Source: Hamiltosporidium tvaerminnensis (Eukaryota > Microsporidia > Dubosqiidae). Taken from it: DNA of 64,000 bases. Positions within the stretch are counted from its first letter, which is position 1; every line of letters starts with the position of its first letter. The translations under genes and the position numbers were made by a program. The stretch is from positions 248,001-312,000 of the forward strand of contig CM061252.1 of assembly GCA_022605425.2 (NCBI GenBank), written 5' to 3'. The notes under the pieces are model-generated. The model searched no databases. It worked only from the letters and a program-made list of their open reading frames with translations, and had not been told where the DNA came from. Positions 1-11,218 of this stretch are shown one piece after another.

Positions 1-2561
1 AATTCAGATTATTCGAATATTCTATCGATAAAAGTGATCGTTTTAAGAAAAAAATATTGAAAATTTATTTACGATGATGGCAATTTTATATTTTTAATTT
101 CTATAATCAAATAAAAAAACCATGAGAATTTCTAACTATTAAATGAACATTCCATTAATTTTTTTATTGGAATTTTGTAAATTACACAAAATTCTTATTA
201 TTAAACACATTGATGGTTTTTTATTTGATATATTACATGTTAAAAAGGAGTATTACTAAATAAAAGTGAAGAAGTAACGATTAAAACAAAATTCTGAACA
301 ACTTGCTTTAAATTTCATGTTTTTATATATGAAATTTCAATTAAATGACAAAATATTTGTTCATGATAGAAATTAGTAGTAGTTCTGCGCAACAAATCAA
401 ACTAAAAAAATATTCTCTATCAAAATATTAATATTTTTTAGAAATTCCAATCAACTTTGAATGAAAATGTAGAAGTAAAGCAAACCATTCTTGTACTTCA
501 AATTTTCTTGCATTTATATAGCTTTAAACATCTTTTTATTCTTATAAATCTGGATTTACGTCTTAAAACCATCTACAATTCTATATACATACAGAATTGA
601 TATATTATTTGTCTTTTATATAATATAGTTTAAAACCAATTTTGTCAAAGGAACACTTCAAATATAACAAAAAGATTATAAGATTATAGGTTGAAAAAAG
701 TACAGAGCTGCTGTTGTAGAAATACCAAGGTTTAGATTAAACTCTATTGTAGAATTAGATAAAACACTACTATTCTTTCTATTTAAGATACATTAAAATA
801 GTATTTGCAATTGTCTAAACATATTATTAAATATATTATAAAAAAAAATTATGTCTAGTTTAACAATCTATTAACTTCACACAAAATTATCTCGAAATTA
901 TTAAAGTAAACATATGATATCACAGTAGTGATAAATATAAATTATTGGTTTGTTTTTTGAAGCTAAAACTGTTTCTAAAACCTCTTATAAGTCTATTGAT
1001 GTATTATTCATAAATCAAAATTTTAATCTAAATGAAAATTTTGGTTTCTAAGATTTTTTATTCAAATATTAGATTGGGTAATATCAATTTCTAATAAATG
1101 TTTATCAGTGCATAGGCTTTTTCAATACAGTATATTATACCTTCTTCATATGAGTTTTCTTATTTCCTATGAAAACAATAACTTAAGTTTTCCTCTTTTG
1201 CGTTCGAAAACCAGGTTAGCATTGCTTGTTTGACTTTCTAAATCTGATTATTCTAGGGTTGACAATTATAAATCCCGTAAGATTAAAACAGTATAGGTTT
1301 TATTGGATAAAAATACTCTAAAGTTTTTAGTTAACGAACCATATTGACTTTAATGAAATATCTCGAGGCCAAGAACTCATGAAATTTTAGATCAATTTAC
1401 GAAAACCTAGTTCCTCAAAGGTTGTAGTTAATATTTTTGAATGAAATCTTAAAAGTCGCGTACAGATGTTTAAAAATAAAAATTTCTAGAAAATATTTTC
1501 AAGAAGAAATAGTCAAAGGTATTATTAGATTTCTAATGGTCACATTGAAACATAAAAAAAAGCACATTTTTAAATTTGATCGTGGTTTTATTTCCGCTTT
1601 AGGCATTCCTCTGTGCAAAAAAAAATGCTTTAAACTGAAATTCAAAAAAAATATTTACAGTTTTAAATTAATACCAAAGCCTCTGAAGTCATTATCGAAA
1701 ATATCCTTTGAAGATTTAACTCCGAATTTTCACAAATTATGAATTGAAAATCACAACTACACCAATCTTATTAACAATTAATTTTGCTCCACATTTTTCA
1801 TTGTTTTATTTTGTGAAGTTATTCATATTATTTTATGACTTTTTAAAAAACCGGTACGGCTCGTATATAACTACACATAAGTCATACTTGGAGACTCTAG
1901 TGTTATAGTATTATTCTTTTTAATTTTTATCAAATTCTAAACAAATATCTATTTTTCAAATTATAATTCTAAATTTGATGTCAACAGTTTGTAAGTTAAT
2001 TTCATTTTTTTTTCTTTAGAAGCAATTAATTTTCTAAGAAAATCATTTTATAAGAACAAATACCCAAAACTAATATTAAAGTATGATAAATGTACCGTTC
2101 ATAATAATATTGTCATATAATTATACTTTTGTAGAAGTAAATATAAATAATTACATTTCTATTTAAATATACTCATTTAATAATTTTCGAGGTTTCTAAA
2201 AATATAATAAACAAGACTAGTTTTATTATGTGAATTTTTATATATATTAGGATTAGATTAGACAACCACTGTTTATTTTAAATATATGATTTGAAAAATT
2301 ATTTATTTGAAACTAGTAATTTTGATGTTACTGTGATATATTTTTTAAAAAAAAGAAATTATTTTATCAAATTTTTTGAATATTTTTTTCATTTTAATTT
2401 GTAATTAAAATATTTTAAAAAGTGATATAATCATGATAGACAATACCATTTATAGATTCAATAATTTTTTAAAAAAAGAAAAACGTTGGTAAGAAATAAA
2501 TATGATAATTAAAAAGATAATTAAAAAACTATTTTGATAGAAAATTAGATTAAATATAAAA

Positions 2562-2798
2562 GTAAGAAAAGACAAACAGAAAAATGCTTTTTTAAAAATA
2601 TAAAATCAAATTTTATTCTTTAATTCAATGTATATTAAAAGTAAGAAAAGACAAACAGAAAAATGCTTTTTTAAAAATATAAAATCAAATTTTATTCTTT
2701 AATTCAATGTATATTAAAAGTAAGAAAAGACAAACAGAAAAATGCTTTTTTAAAAATATAAAATCAAATTTTATTCTTTAATTCAATGTATATTAAAA
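2562..2798. repeat. 79-bp tandem repeat, three copies
   Basis: Three head-to-tail copies of a 79-bp unit beginning gtaagaaaagacaaac start at 2562, 2641 and 2720. By eye the copies are identical, which points to recent amplification or an assembly duplication. Confidence 0.9.
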
Positions 2799-5028
2799 GA
2801 AAAGTGACTCAAATATAAAAAATGCCATTATAGTATTTAAAATTTATACTTTATTTTTGAAATGAATGATAAAAATATTACTTTGGCAACTAAAAATAGA
2901 ATGAAGATAATATTGTATGTAGTATCTTACTCATCTTTATATTTATAATATAAAGAACGTGTTAAGCCAAAATATTGTAAAAAACAAAAAATTTATATAT
3001 TAAAGGATTTTGTTTAGATCTTTATTTTTTCAAAAAAAGTCATACCTACCTATTTCTTCTTATGTTTTGTATTGCTGTATTTTAGTTTTTTTGTGTCTTA
3101 TCTAAATCAAAAATAATATTCTAAATTTTGAGAAGGTACATCATTTTTGTTTTTTTAACAAAATTTAGACTTTAAAACTATGAATTAATGTTAATCGTTT
3201 CTCCTCTAATTTTAATTTGCCGTTGGATATGAAATATTCTGTTCGCATCTTCTAGTGTATCCTCTCCCTTGTCTTTAACCATATTTGCTTACGTTAATCT
3301 TCTTATTTTATTCAAATTTATAAATTTAAAGATTTTCATAAAATTCTACCTGATGAATTAAGGTATAATTGGCTCTTTTTGGCTTATACAGTCAAATTCA
3401 GTGGCATTTTAGGATACATCATATGAAGAGAAGTGCCTAAAAAATTATAAAAGCCTTTTAAAAAGATACACTTGGGCGTACAAATATATCGATTCTTCAA
3501 TATTCTTTATTTCCTGAATGATCTTCTAATATTAAATTCTAATTCCGAATTTACAAAACTCAATTCTTTTGTTACTATTAATTCAAAATAAGAAAAAATT
3601 CCCTTCAATTTCGATTTTAAATCAATCCTCTATCTGGGTGTCTAATTATAGTTCTAAATGCTTGTTTATAAATCTTATTGACCTGAATGCTCCTAATCAT
3701 TATAAAGACCTAATTTACACTTTCAAGAGAATTATACAAGTATCTAAGAGTTTGGGAAAATCATCTGAAGTTATATCTGTAATTTTTCATATGTGTATCC
3801 TAATATTAACCACTCTCTTGAATGTGCCAATGCCTAAATTTTATATATCAGCATAATGCATACTTTCTCATGTTTAACTTATTATAGGACTAACACAGAA
3901 ACTGATGGTTATAAATTTTAAACTTCTTATGAGTCAGATATACCATAAATTTTATTCCAGCGTTATATAACTTTGAATGTTAGGATACATCTGTTTTTTG
4001 AAAGTAAAGTTCGAGTATTATTCTTATTAAACATTATTCGTTTATCCTTATTTCTAAACTATATCGGATTTCAAAACAAGCTTTTTATATTACGTATTCA
4101 CTTCAAATATTTTTTCACATTTTAGAAGTACTTTATTTGTTGATATTTTTTTAATCTATTCCGCAGAGAAGTCTAAGATTCTTCAAATTTTATTTCCATT
4201 CAAAAAAGCGTAGAGTAATTCCGGGGGCTAACGTAGGTTGGTACAAATTTTTCTAAATCCAGGTTTATAAACACTATTCTCACATTATACACTCACATAT
4301 TATATCATATGGAATTAAAGAGGATACTGTGTAAGTTTTAATTACTGAAAAATAAAACTCGTAACTAATAGTTTTGATTTTTGTCAAATCTAATAGTACA
4401 TTATTCTTTTTAGAGATCCGCGGGCTATTTCAACTTTAAAAGACGTTTTCCCCCCTATACTATAACCATTGTTTCTCTTAAAATCGCCATTTTTCCCATT
4501 TTAAGTAATTTCTATTTTAAAAAAAGTAACCTGGAGCAACAAAAATTTCAAATATTATCACCTTTAATCATTTATCTCATCAATACAATTTTAAGAAACT
4601 AAAAGATTTTTCGGTATTTATAACTTATTTAACCTTCAAATACAAGTAAATCAGGTTTACATTTTAATCAGAGATGATTTACGCTATGAAAACTGCTTCT
4701 TAAAATATAAATATATTTGTCCATTCCTTATAAAAAAAATATTAAAAAAATCTTACAATTAAAATAATTGATATGCATCTCCTTACAATATTTCTTTATA
4801 ATTTACTTATTCATGATTTTTTCAGGCCCTACTGATATATCAATTTTCAGTTTTTACTTCAAAAATTTAATATTTGAGTATAAAACTAGCAAACCAGATA
4901 TTTTCAATATATTTTACTAAAACAGAACAAAATATTAAATAATAGTTTTCTCCCACAATTATATGTTGCCTTAAAATTGTTCCCATACTCTTAATTTACC
5001 ATAATATTTCCTTATAAATATATAACCT

Positions 5029-5268
5029 ATTTATCAACCAAATATTAAATCCAATTGATTCATTTTTTTATAAAAAAACACATAATTTTTAATTTAATTA
5101 ATATCACCTATTATCAACCAAATATAAAATCTAATTGATTCATTTTTTTATAAAAAAACACATAATATTTCCTTATAAATATCACCTATTTATCAACCAA
5201 ATATTAAATCCAATTGATTCATTTTTTTATAAAAAAAACACATAATTTTTAATTTAATTAATATCACC
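5029..5268. repeat. ~80-bp tandem repeat, three copies
   Basis: Three imperfect copies of a unit containing tatcaaccaaatattaaat and a run of T then A, starting near 5032, 5112 and 5191. The middle copy has a different 3' part. The array lies about 150 bp beyond the 3' end of the muskelin gene. Confidence 0.85.
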
Positions 5269-5417
5269 AAAATACAATAAAATATAAAATTTTATATTTT
5301 AATATCTCACCACAGACACTATCTATACAAACACACATCATTATTACACACCACACATCAGATACAATAACACAAAACATTATCTAAACCAAATACCTGA
5401 AACATCACAAACACTAT

Positions 5418-8400
5418 CTACACAAAGTCCTCAATATTTTCACTCGGCATACACATAGATTTATTAAAATATAAACCAATCTCTTCAATAACTTCACACA
5501 CACTAACAGACCGTACAGGTTTATATATCTCACAACACAACCTCCTAAACTCACCAACCATCTCGTTATCACTATGATCCACACACTCAAACACCTCACT
5601 TCTCAAATACTTCAACGCTTCTTCTATACTCTCACCCAACAGACACATAAATTTATATTTTCGTATCAGAAACACAATTCTCACTTTTATTTTTTCCATT
5701 TCTATTCCCTTCATCTTCATCCTCCACATATCAGAAACCCTTTTGTCTCCATTTTCTGTACTCACATTACCTCCATACAAATAATATGAATCAGTATCTT
5801 TATCATATATAAATACATGTGCACTCCTAGCCTTCGGTACCTTATCTTTACCACCAACACACATATTATTTCTATCCTTATCACACCTACCCTGTTTATC
5901 TCTTACATACCGTTTATCCTTATTATATTTACCATACCTACCTCTAATATACTCTCTATCATCTATATCCCCTAGTTTATCTATATCCTCTAGTTTATCT
6001 CTATCCAATCCATCTCTATCCAATCTATCTCCATCTCTACTATCTATAATATCTCCACCTTCATATATATCATACAATTCATCTTCAATCTCACACTTAC
6101 ACCACCTCCCATCTTCTAACTTATACACATACACATCCATACACTCCTCAACCCAATTACTAACCAAACACACAATCTCCCCTCTTCCATTCAACACACT
6201 TCGAACCACCACCCTATCATCACCACCTATAAAATTCATATCAACTACATCATACACACTATCACTCTCTATCTTATAAAATGTCATTGATTTAAATATC
6301 TCTTTACCTCTCTGTCCCCCTATTATAACTAAACTATCATCATAATCTTTTAATAATAATTTTACTGCTCTCTTAACCTCCCCATACTCCACAAAATTAC
6401 CAAACAAGCAAGAATTATCACAAGAAAAGATATTAGTATTAGTAGTGTTATTATTAGTATTGGTATTAGTATTAGTATAGGTGTTATTATTAGTATTAGT
6501 ATCAGTGTTATTATTATTAGCATTATTAGATAGATTAGTACCAGTATTATTATTAGTATTATTATTAGATAGATTAGTATTATTAGATAGATTAGTATTA
6601 TTATTAGATAGATTAATATCAGTATTATCAGTGTTATTTTCAGTATTGGATTCGTTAGTACCAGTAGTAATAATAAGGTTATTATCAGTATTAGTAGTAA
6701 TAAGCTTACTACTATCCTTATCCATATCCTCAAAATCATATCCATTCATACTACTAATACTACTACTATATCCCTTAGGTATATATATAACACTATGTCC
6801 TACTCTACCTCTAATCCAAGGTGTAAACTCAGGTTGTTCATTATCATTCCTTATACATCTCCATTTCTTACTTATAATTTCATATAAATATAACCCAGAA
6901 TATCCTTGTGTATCATTTAACATAGATCTACCTCCATATATAAAGAAAGAAGGTGTTATTTTATTATAAAATATCATTTGATGGTCATATATATTATCAG
7001 GTCTAGTAGTATAAGTAGTAATGGGGGTGTTAGTATAAGTAGGGGTGTTATTATTACTACTGGTAGATAAAGGGGTGTTATTACTACTATTACTGCTACT
7101 GTTATTTATAGGGGTGTTATTTACTGTTCTGGTAGATAAAGGGGTGTTACTACTATTACTACTACTATAATAACTACTACTGTTACTAACACCCTGTAAA
7201 GAATCAGTACTACTACTATTACTACTAACAGGGTGTTGTCTACTAGATATACTAATACTGTTATTAACAGGGTGTTGTCTACTATTACTGTTACTATCAC
7301 CCTGTTGTCTAGTAATACTACTACTATCACCCTGTTGTCTACTAATACTACTGTTACTACTACTATCACCCTGTTGTCTACTATTACTACTACTACTATC
7401 ACCCTGTTGTCTACTAATACTGTTATTACTACTACTATCACCCTGTTGTCTACTATTACTACTACTATCACCCTGTTGTCTACTATCCCCCTCACCCTCT
7501 GTTTCCCATCTATCACTCTTAATATCATATCTATACATATCACTAGATAACCATGTAGATTCTCTTTGATATTCTGTAGGTAAATATCTACCTAACACAT
7601 ATATACTATCATTTAAAGGATTAATACACATTTTATGACAACTTCTTCTTCCAGGACCATTCTGTGTTTTAGTATTAGTACTTAACAGATACCAGGGGGA
7701 GGTATTAACATTGTTGTTAGTATTTGAGTTATTATTGTTTATGCAAATATTAGGGTTAGGGTTGGGGTTAGTATTGTTAATAGTATTGTTTATGCACATA
7801 TTAGGGTTAGGATTAGGGTTAGTATTGGGGTTGTAAATAGTAGTACCATTGTTTATGCACATATTAGGGTTAGTGTTAGGGTTAGGGTTATCTATGCTAT
7901 TATCCTTATTAGTATTAACATTATAATCCTTAATATCTTTACAACTACCACCCCCACTATCATACCCCTCCTCATCACCTTTAATCCTATACCTCCACAT
8001 ATCACATAACTCTTGTGTACCATTCCATCCACCATACATATACAAATACCCTTTATGTATAACACCATGATGTCCTCCTCTAGAACCTGGCCATATTTCT
8101 TTATAAGGTATTTTATACCATATAATCTTATAACCTGTTTTATTTATATAATCTTTAAAATATTTACAGTTTTTTATATTTTTTATTAAATATTCAGCTT
8201 CTTTAAATTTCTTGTTATTTAAATGTGAGTATAGAGTAGAGAGAAGGGGGTGTTGTAGTTGTATGTTAAAGGGGTTGGTGTATGAGTTAGTGTTATTAGT
8301 ATTTTTAGTGTTGTTAAGAGGGTGTTGTTTGTTAGTACTGTTATTAAGAGGGTCTAAGTTACTAGTACTGTTAACACCCTGTTGTTTATCAGTACTGTTA

Positions 8401-9617
8401 TTAAGAGGGTGTTGTTTATTAGTACTGTTACTAAGAGGGTCTAAGTTACTAGATAAATTGTTAACACCCTTTATATTACTATCCTTTATACCATCACCCT
8501 TTATATTACTACTACTATTATCACCCTTTATATCACTAGTACTATTATCACCCTTTATATCACTAGTACTATCATTATCACCCTTTATATCACTAGTACT
8601 ATTATCACCCTTTATATCACTAGTACTATTATTATCACCCTTTATATCACTAGTACTATCATTATCACCCTTTATATCACTAGTACTATTATTATCACCC
8701 TTTATATCACTAGTACTATCATTATCACCCTTTATATCACTAGTACTATAGTTATTACCCTTTATATCACTATCCTTTATACTATCACCCTTTATATCAC
8801 TAGTACTATTGTTATCACCCTTTATATCACACCCTATATCATTATCACCCCTTACACTATCCCTACTAATATCACCAAAACCTTTTACTTCATTCCTCTG
8901 TAAATACTTAAGAATAAGACGTACAGATTGATACTGTTTATATTGTAACTGTAAAGGTATAACACATTTACACATATCTATACCATATAACCCTATAAAC
9001 CATATAGAATAATTAAAATTCATTCCCCATGCTTGTAAAGGTATTATTTTTATATATCTTGTTAATATAAAAGTATTTTTATTTGTTACTTTTAATAAAA
9101 AAGTTTCTTTTTCAGTATCATTGTACAGAGAAGTATGTAATACTTCAATAAAAGGAAGACTAAAAATATCTTTGTTTATGCAAATATTAGGGTTAGGGTT
9201 AGTATTGTTTATGCATGTATTAGGGTTAGGGTTAGGGTTAGTTATATGATATGTGTTAGTATTACTAGTATTATTATCCTTACTAGTATCTCTACTATCC
9301 TTACTAAAATAATTACTAGTATCCTTACTATTATTACCACCATCTACCCTGAAGGGTGATGATAGTACCTTTATCTCTTTAACATTACAAACATGTATCT
9401 TACTAAACTTACCAAAAGTAATACTTGTAACAATAGTAGGTTTATTAAGTTCAAGTATAAGATATTGTTTTTGATCATTTGAAGATGAAGACCATCTTGA
9501 TGTAGGATCGTGTGGTAAGTCTGTTTTTATATTTGAAGGGTAATATGTTGATGAGTATGATGAGTATGAGTGTATTGTGTAGTCTATTTTGTGGGAAAGG
9601 AAACGATTTGTAAACAT
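5418..9617 (-). CDS. Muskelin-like protein (discoidin-like, LisH/CTLH-like, kelch)
   Basis: 1399 aa. Residues 1-215 resemble the muskelin N-terminal discoidin-like domain: HSYSSYSSTY, SRWSS, QYLILELNKP, then ITFGKF...HVCN. A LisH-like helix (VRLILKYLQRNE, about 228-240) follows, then a helical CTLH-like part (about 455-510), and kelch motifs such as GGHHG...LYMYGGWNG near 510-535. The C-terminus (LIRKYKF...ALKYL...VDHSD) also matches the family. Animal muskelins are about 735 aa and belong to the CTLH/GID ubiquitin ligase. This one is nearly doubled by low-complexity inserts: DIKGDN/STS repeats at 256-386, Asn-Pro tracts, QQGDSS repeats at about 709-789 and Asn/Thr tracts. The ATG follows a C-tract (9630-9639 in complement) and a TATA-like stretch. 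The inserts keep the frame open, so the gene looks functional. CTLH membership here is inferred from the family. Confidence 0.88.
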   Translation of the reverse strand: MFTNRFLSHKIDYTIHSYSSYSSTYYPSNIKTDLPHDPTSRWSSSSNDQKQYLILELNKPTIVTSITFGKFSKIHVCNVKEIKVLSSPFRVDGGNNSKDTSNYFSKDSRDTSKDNNTSNTNTYHITNPNPNPNTCINNTNPNPNICINKDIFSLPFIEVLHTSLYNDTEKETFLLKVTNKNTFILTRYIKIIPLQAWGMNFNYSIWFIGLYGIDMCKCVIPLQLQYKQYQSVRLILKYLQRNEVKGFGDISRDSVRGDNDIGCDIKGDNNSTSDIKGDSIKDSDIKGNNYSTSDIKGDNDSTSDIKGDNNSTSDIKGDNDSTSDIKGDNNSTSDIKGDNSTSDIKGDNDSTSDIKGDNSTSDIKGDNSSSNIKGDGIKDSNIKGVNNLSSNLDPLSNSTNKQHPLNNSTDKQQGVNSTSNLDPLNNSTNKQHPLNNTKNTNNTNSYTNPFNIQLQHPLLSTLYSHLNNKKFKEAEYLIKNIKNCKYFKDYINKTGYKIIWYKIPYKEIWPGSRGGHHGVIHKGYLYMYGGWNGTQELCDMWRYRIKGDEEGYDSGGGSCKDIKDYNVNTNKDNSIDNPNPNTNPNMCINNGTTIYNPNTNPNPNPNMCINNTINNTNPNPNPNICINNNNSNTNNNVNTSPWYLLSTNTKTQNGPGRRSCHKMCINPLNDSIYVLGRYLPTEYQRESTWLSSDMYRYDIKSDRWETEGEGDSRQQGDSSSNSRQQGDSSSNNSISRQQGDSSSSNSRQQGDSSSNSSISRQQGDSSSITRQQGDSNSNSRQHPVNNSISISSRQHPVSSNSSSTDSLQGVSNSSSYYSSSNSSNTPLSTRTVNNTPINNSSSNSSNNTPLSTSSNNNTPTYTNTPITTYTTRPDNIYDHQMIFYNKITPSFFIYGGRSMLNDTQGYSGLYLYEIISKKWRCIRNDNEQPEFTPWIRGRVGHSVIYIPKGYSSSISSMNGYDFEDMDKDSSKLITTNTDNNLIITTGTNESNTENNTDNTDINLSNNNTNLSNNTNLSNNNTNNNTGTNLSNNANNNNTDTNTNNNTYTNTNTNTNNNTTNTNIFSCDNSCLFGNFVEYGEVKRAVKLLLKDYDDSLVIIGGQRGKEIFKSMTFYKIESDSVYDVVDMNFIGGDDRVVVRSVLNGRGEIVCLVSNWVEECMDVYVYKLEDGRWCKCEIEDELYDIYEGGDIIDSRDGDRLDRDGLDRDKLEDIDKLGDIDDREYIRGRYGKYNKDKRYVRDKQGRCDKDRNNMCVGGKDKVPKARSAHVFIYDKDTDSYYLYGGNVSTENGDKRVSDMWRMKMKGIEMEKIKVRIVFLIRKYKFMCLLGESIEEALKYLRSEVFECVDHSDNEMVGEFRRLCCEIYKPVRSVSVCEVIEEIGLYFNKSMCMPSENIEDFV
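7250..7490 (-). repeat. Coding minisatellite encoding QQGDSSS repeats
   Basis: Units of 24-36 bp on the muskelin coding strand, built around the reverse complement of caccctgttgtcta, encode (S)RQQGDSSSN repeats in the kelch region. Unit lengths are multiples of three, so the frame is kept. Confidence 0.85.
8460..8850 (-). repeat. Coding minisatellite encoding DIKGDN-STS repeats
   Basis: About twelve units of 27-33 bp with core caccctttatatcactagt (plus strand) encode DIKGDNNSTS-like repeats. They sit in the linker between the LisH-like and CTLH-like parts of muskelin, so the fold of the conserved domains need not be disturbed. Confidence 0.88.
9181..9241 (-). repeat. Telomere-like TTAGGG tract inside muskelin coding sequence
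   Basis: Two short runs of TTAGGG (two units near 9188, then three full units plus TTAG near 9219) read on the coding strand as Asn-Pro repeats. Similar runs occur at 7750-7770, 7800-7832 and 7861-7892. They are short and in frame, so they look like coding slippage products rather than a chromosome end. Confidence 0.8.
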
Positions 9618-9629
9618 TTTGTTTTAAAA

Positions 9630-9650
9630 GGGGTGGGGGATATAAATATA
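9630..9650 (-). promoter_or_regulatory. C-tract start signal and TATA-like stretch of muskelin
   Basis: Read on the minus strand, tatatttata is followed by CCCCCACCCC and then, 12 bases later, the ATG at 9617. C-tracts just upstream of start codons are described for microsporidian genes. Confidence 0.6.
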
Positions 9651-11060
9651 ATAATGTTAGAGATATAGTGTTAGAGATATAATGTTAGAGATATAGTGTT
9701 AGGGATAGTATTTGTAAGGTAAGTAGAGTAAAGGGTGTTGGGGATAGTATTTGTAGGGTTAGTATTAATAAAGGGTGTTACTTATAATTATAGTAGAGTA
9801 AAGGGTGTTAAATAACTTTTAGTATATTGTTTAAGTTAAAGGGTGTTACTTATAAGTTTATTAGGTAAAGGGGTGTTACTTATAAGTATAGTAGAGTAAA
9901 GGGTGTTAAATAACTTTTAGTATATTGTTTAAGTTAAAGGGTGTTACTTATAAGTATAGTAGAGTAAAGGGTGTTAAATAACTTTTAGTATATTGTTTAA
10001 GTTAAAGGGTGTTACTTATAAGTATAGTAGAGTAAAGGGGTGTTACTTATAAGTATAGTAGAGTAAAGGGTGTTAAATAACTTTTAGTATATTGTTTAAG
10101 TTAAAGGGTGTTACTTATAAGTTTATTAGGTAAAGGGGTGTTACTTATAAGTATAGTAGAGTAAAGGGTGTTAAATAACTTTTAGTATATTGTTTAAGTT
10201 AAAGGGTGTTACTTATAAGTATAGTAGAGTAAAGGGTGTTAAATAACTTTTAGTATATTGTTTAAGTTAAAGGGTGTTACTTATAAGTTTATTAGGTAAA
10301 GGGGTGTTACTTATAAGTATAGTAGAGTAAAGGGTGTTAAATAACTTTTAGTATATTGTTTAAGTTAAAGGGTGTTACTTATAAGTATAGTAGAGTAAAG
10401 GGTGTTAAATAACTTTTAGTATATTGTTTAAGTTAAAGGGTGTTACTTATAAGTTTATTAGGTAAAGGGGTGTTACTTATAAAGGGTGTTACTTATAATT
10501 ATAGTAGAGTAAAGGGTGTTAAATAACTTTTAGTATATTATTTAAGTTAAAGGGTGTTACTTATAAGTATAGTAGAGTAAAGGGTGTTACTTATAAGTAT
10601 AGTAGAGTAAAGGGTGTTACTTATAATTATAGTAGAGTAAAGGGTGTTAAATAACTTTTAGTATATTGTTTAAGTTAAAGGGTGTTACTTATAAGTATAG
10701 TAGAGTAAAGGGTGTTAAATAACTTTTAGTATATTGTTTAAGTTAAAGGGTGTTACTTATAAGTATAGTAGAGTAAAGGATGTTAAATAACTTTTAGTAT
10801 ATTGTTTAAGGTAAAGGGTGTTACTTATAAGTATAGTAGGGTAAAGGGGTGTTACTTATAAGTATAGTAGGGTAAAGGGTGTTAAATAACTTTTAGTATA
10901 TTATTTAAGTTAAAGGGTGTTACTTATAAGTATAGTAGAGTAAAGGGGTGTTACTTATAAGTATAGTAGAGTAAAGGGTGTTAAATAACTTGTAGTATAT
11001 TATTTAAGTTAAAGGGTGTTACTTATAAGTATAGTAGAGTAAAGGGGTGTTAAATAGGTT
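9645..11060. repeat. AAAGGGTGTTA satellite in a divergent intergenic region
   Basis: About 1.4 kb of tandem repeats with core aaagggtgttacttataag, alternating with aaataacttttagtatattg. The basic period is 68 bp. Some units carry a ~30-bp insert (gtttattaggtaaaggggtg) giving ~98-100 bp, so a higher-order pattern is present. The array fills nearly the whole upstream region shared by the divergent genes at 9617 (minus) and 11219 (plus). Confidence 0.92.
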
Positions 11061-11210
11061 ATAATACCCCTCTAACCCTATAATAACCCCATAATACCCC
11101 TCTAACCCTATAATAACCGTATACCCCTCTATACTATAACACTCTACCTTCTAACTATTACCTTAATTAACAAATTTAAAATATTAAATAAAAAACATAA
11201 AAATATATTT

Positions 11211-11213
11211 CCC
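11211..11213 (+). promoter_or_regulatory. CCC start signal
   Basis: CCC lies 5 bases before the ATG at 11219, preceded by a TATA-like aaatatattt. This supports 11219 as the true start of the NTPSY-repeat gene rather than the non-ATG opening at 11734. Confidence 0.55.
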
Positions 11214-11218
11214 TTAAA

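Larger units (their letters stand above)
1..5400. other. AT-rich gene desert
   Basis: This stretch is extremely AT-rich with stop codons in all frames. Two open stretches (1437-1742 and 3569-3856, plus strand) of about 100 codons show no recognisable motif and no C-tract start signal. The second opens on a non-ATG codon. They are either chance or traces of very old genes. The only clear structure is the pair of short tandem repeats listed separately. Confidence 0.6.

Noticed and set aside
1437-1742. 101-codon open stretch as a gene
   Set aside because: No motif, no C-tract signal, and composition like the surrounding desert.
6481-8751. Open frames on the plus strand and in other minus frames across muskelin
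   Set aside because: They are shadows of the repeat-rich coding sequence, made of Leu/Val/Ile runs, without start signals.
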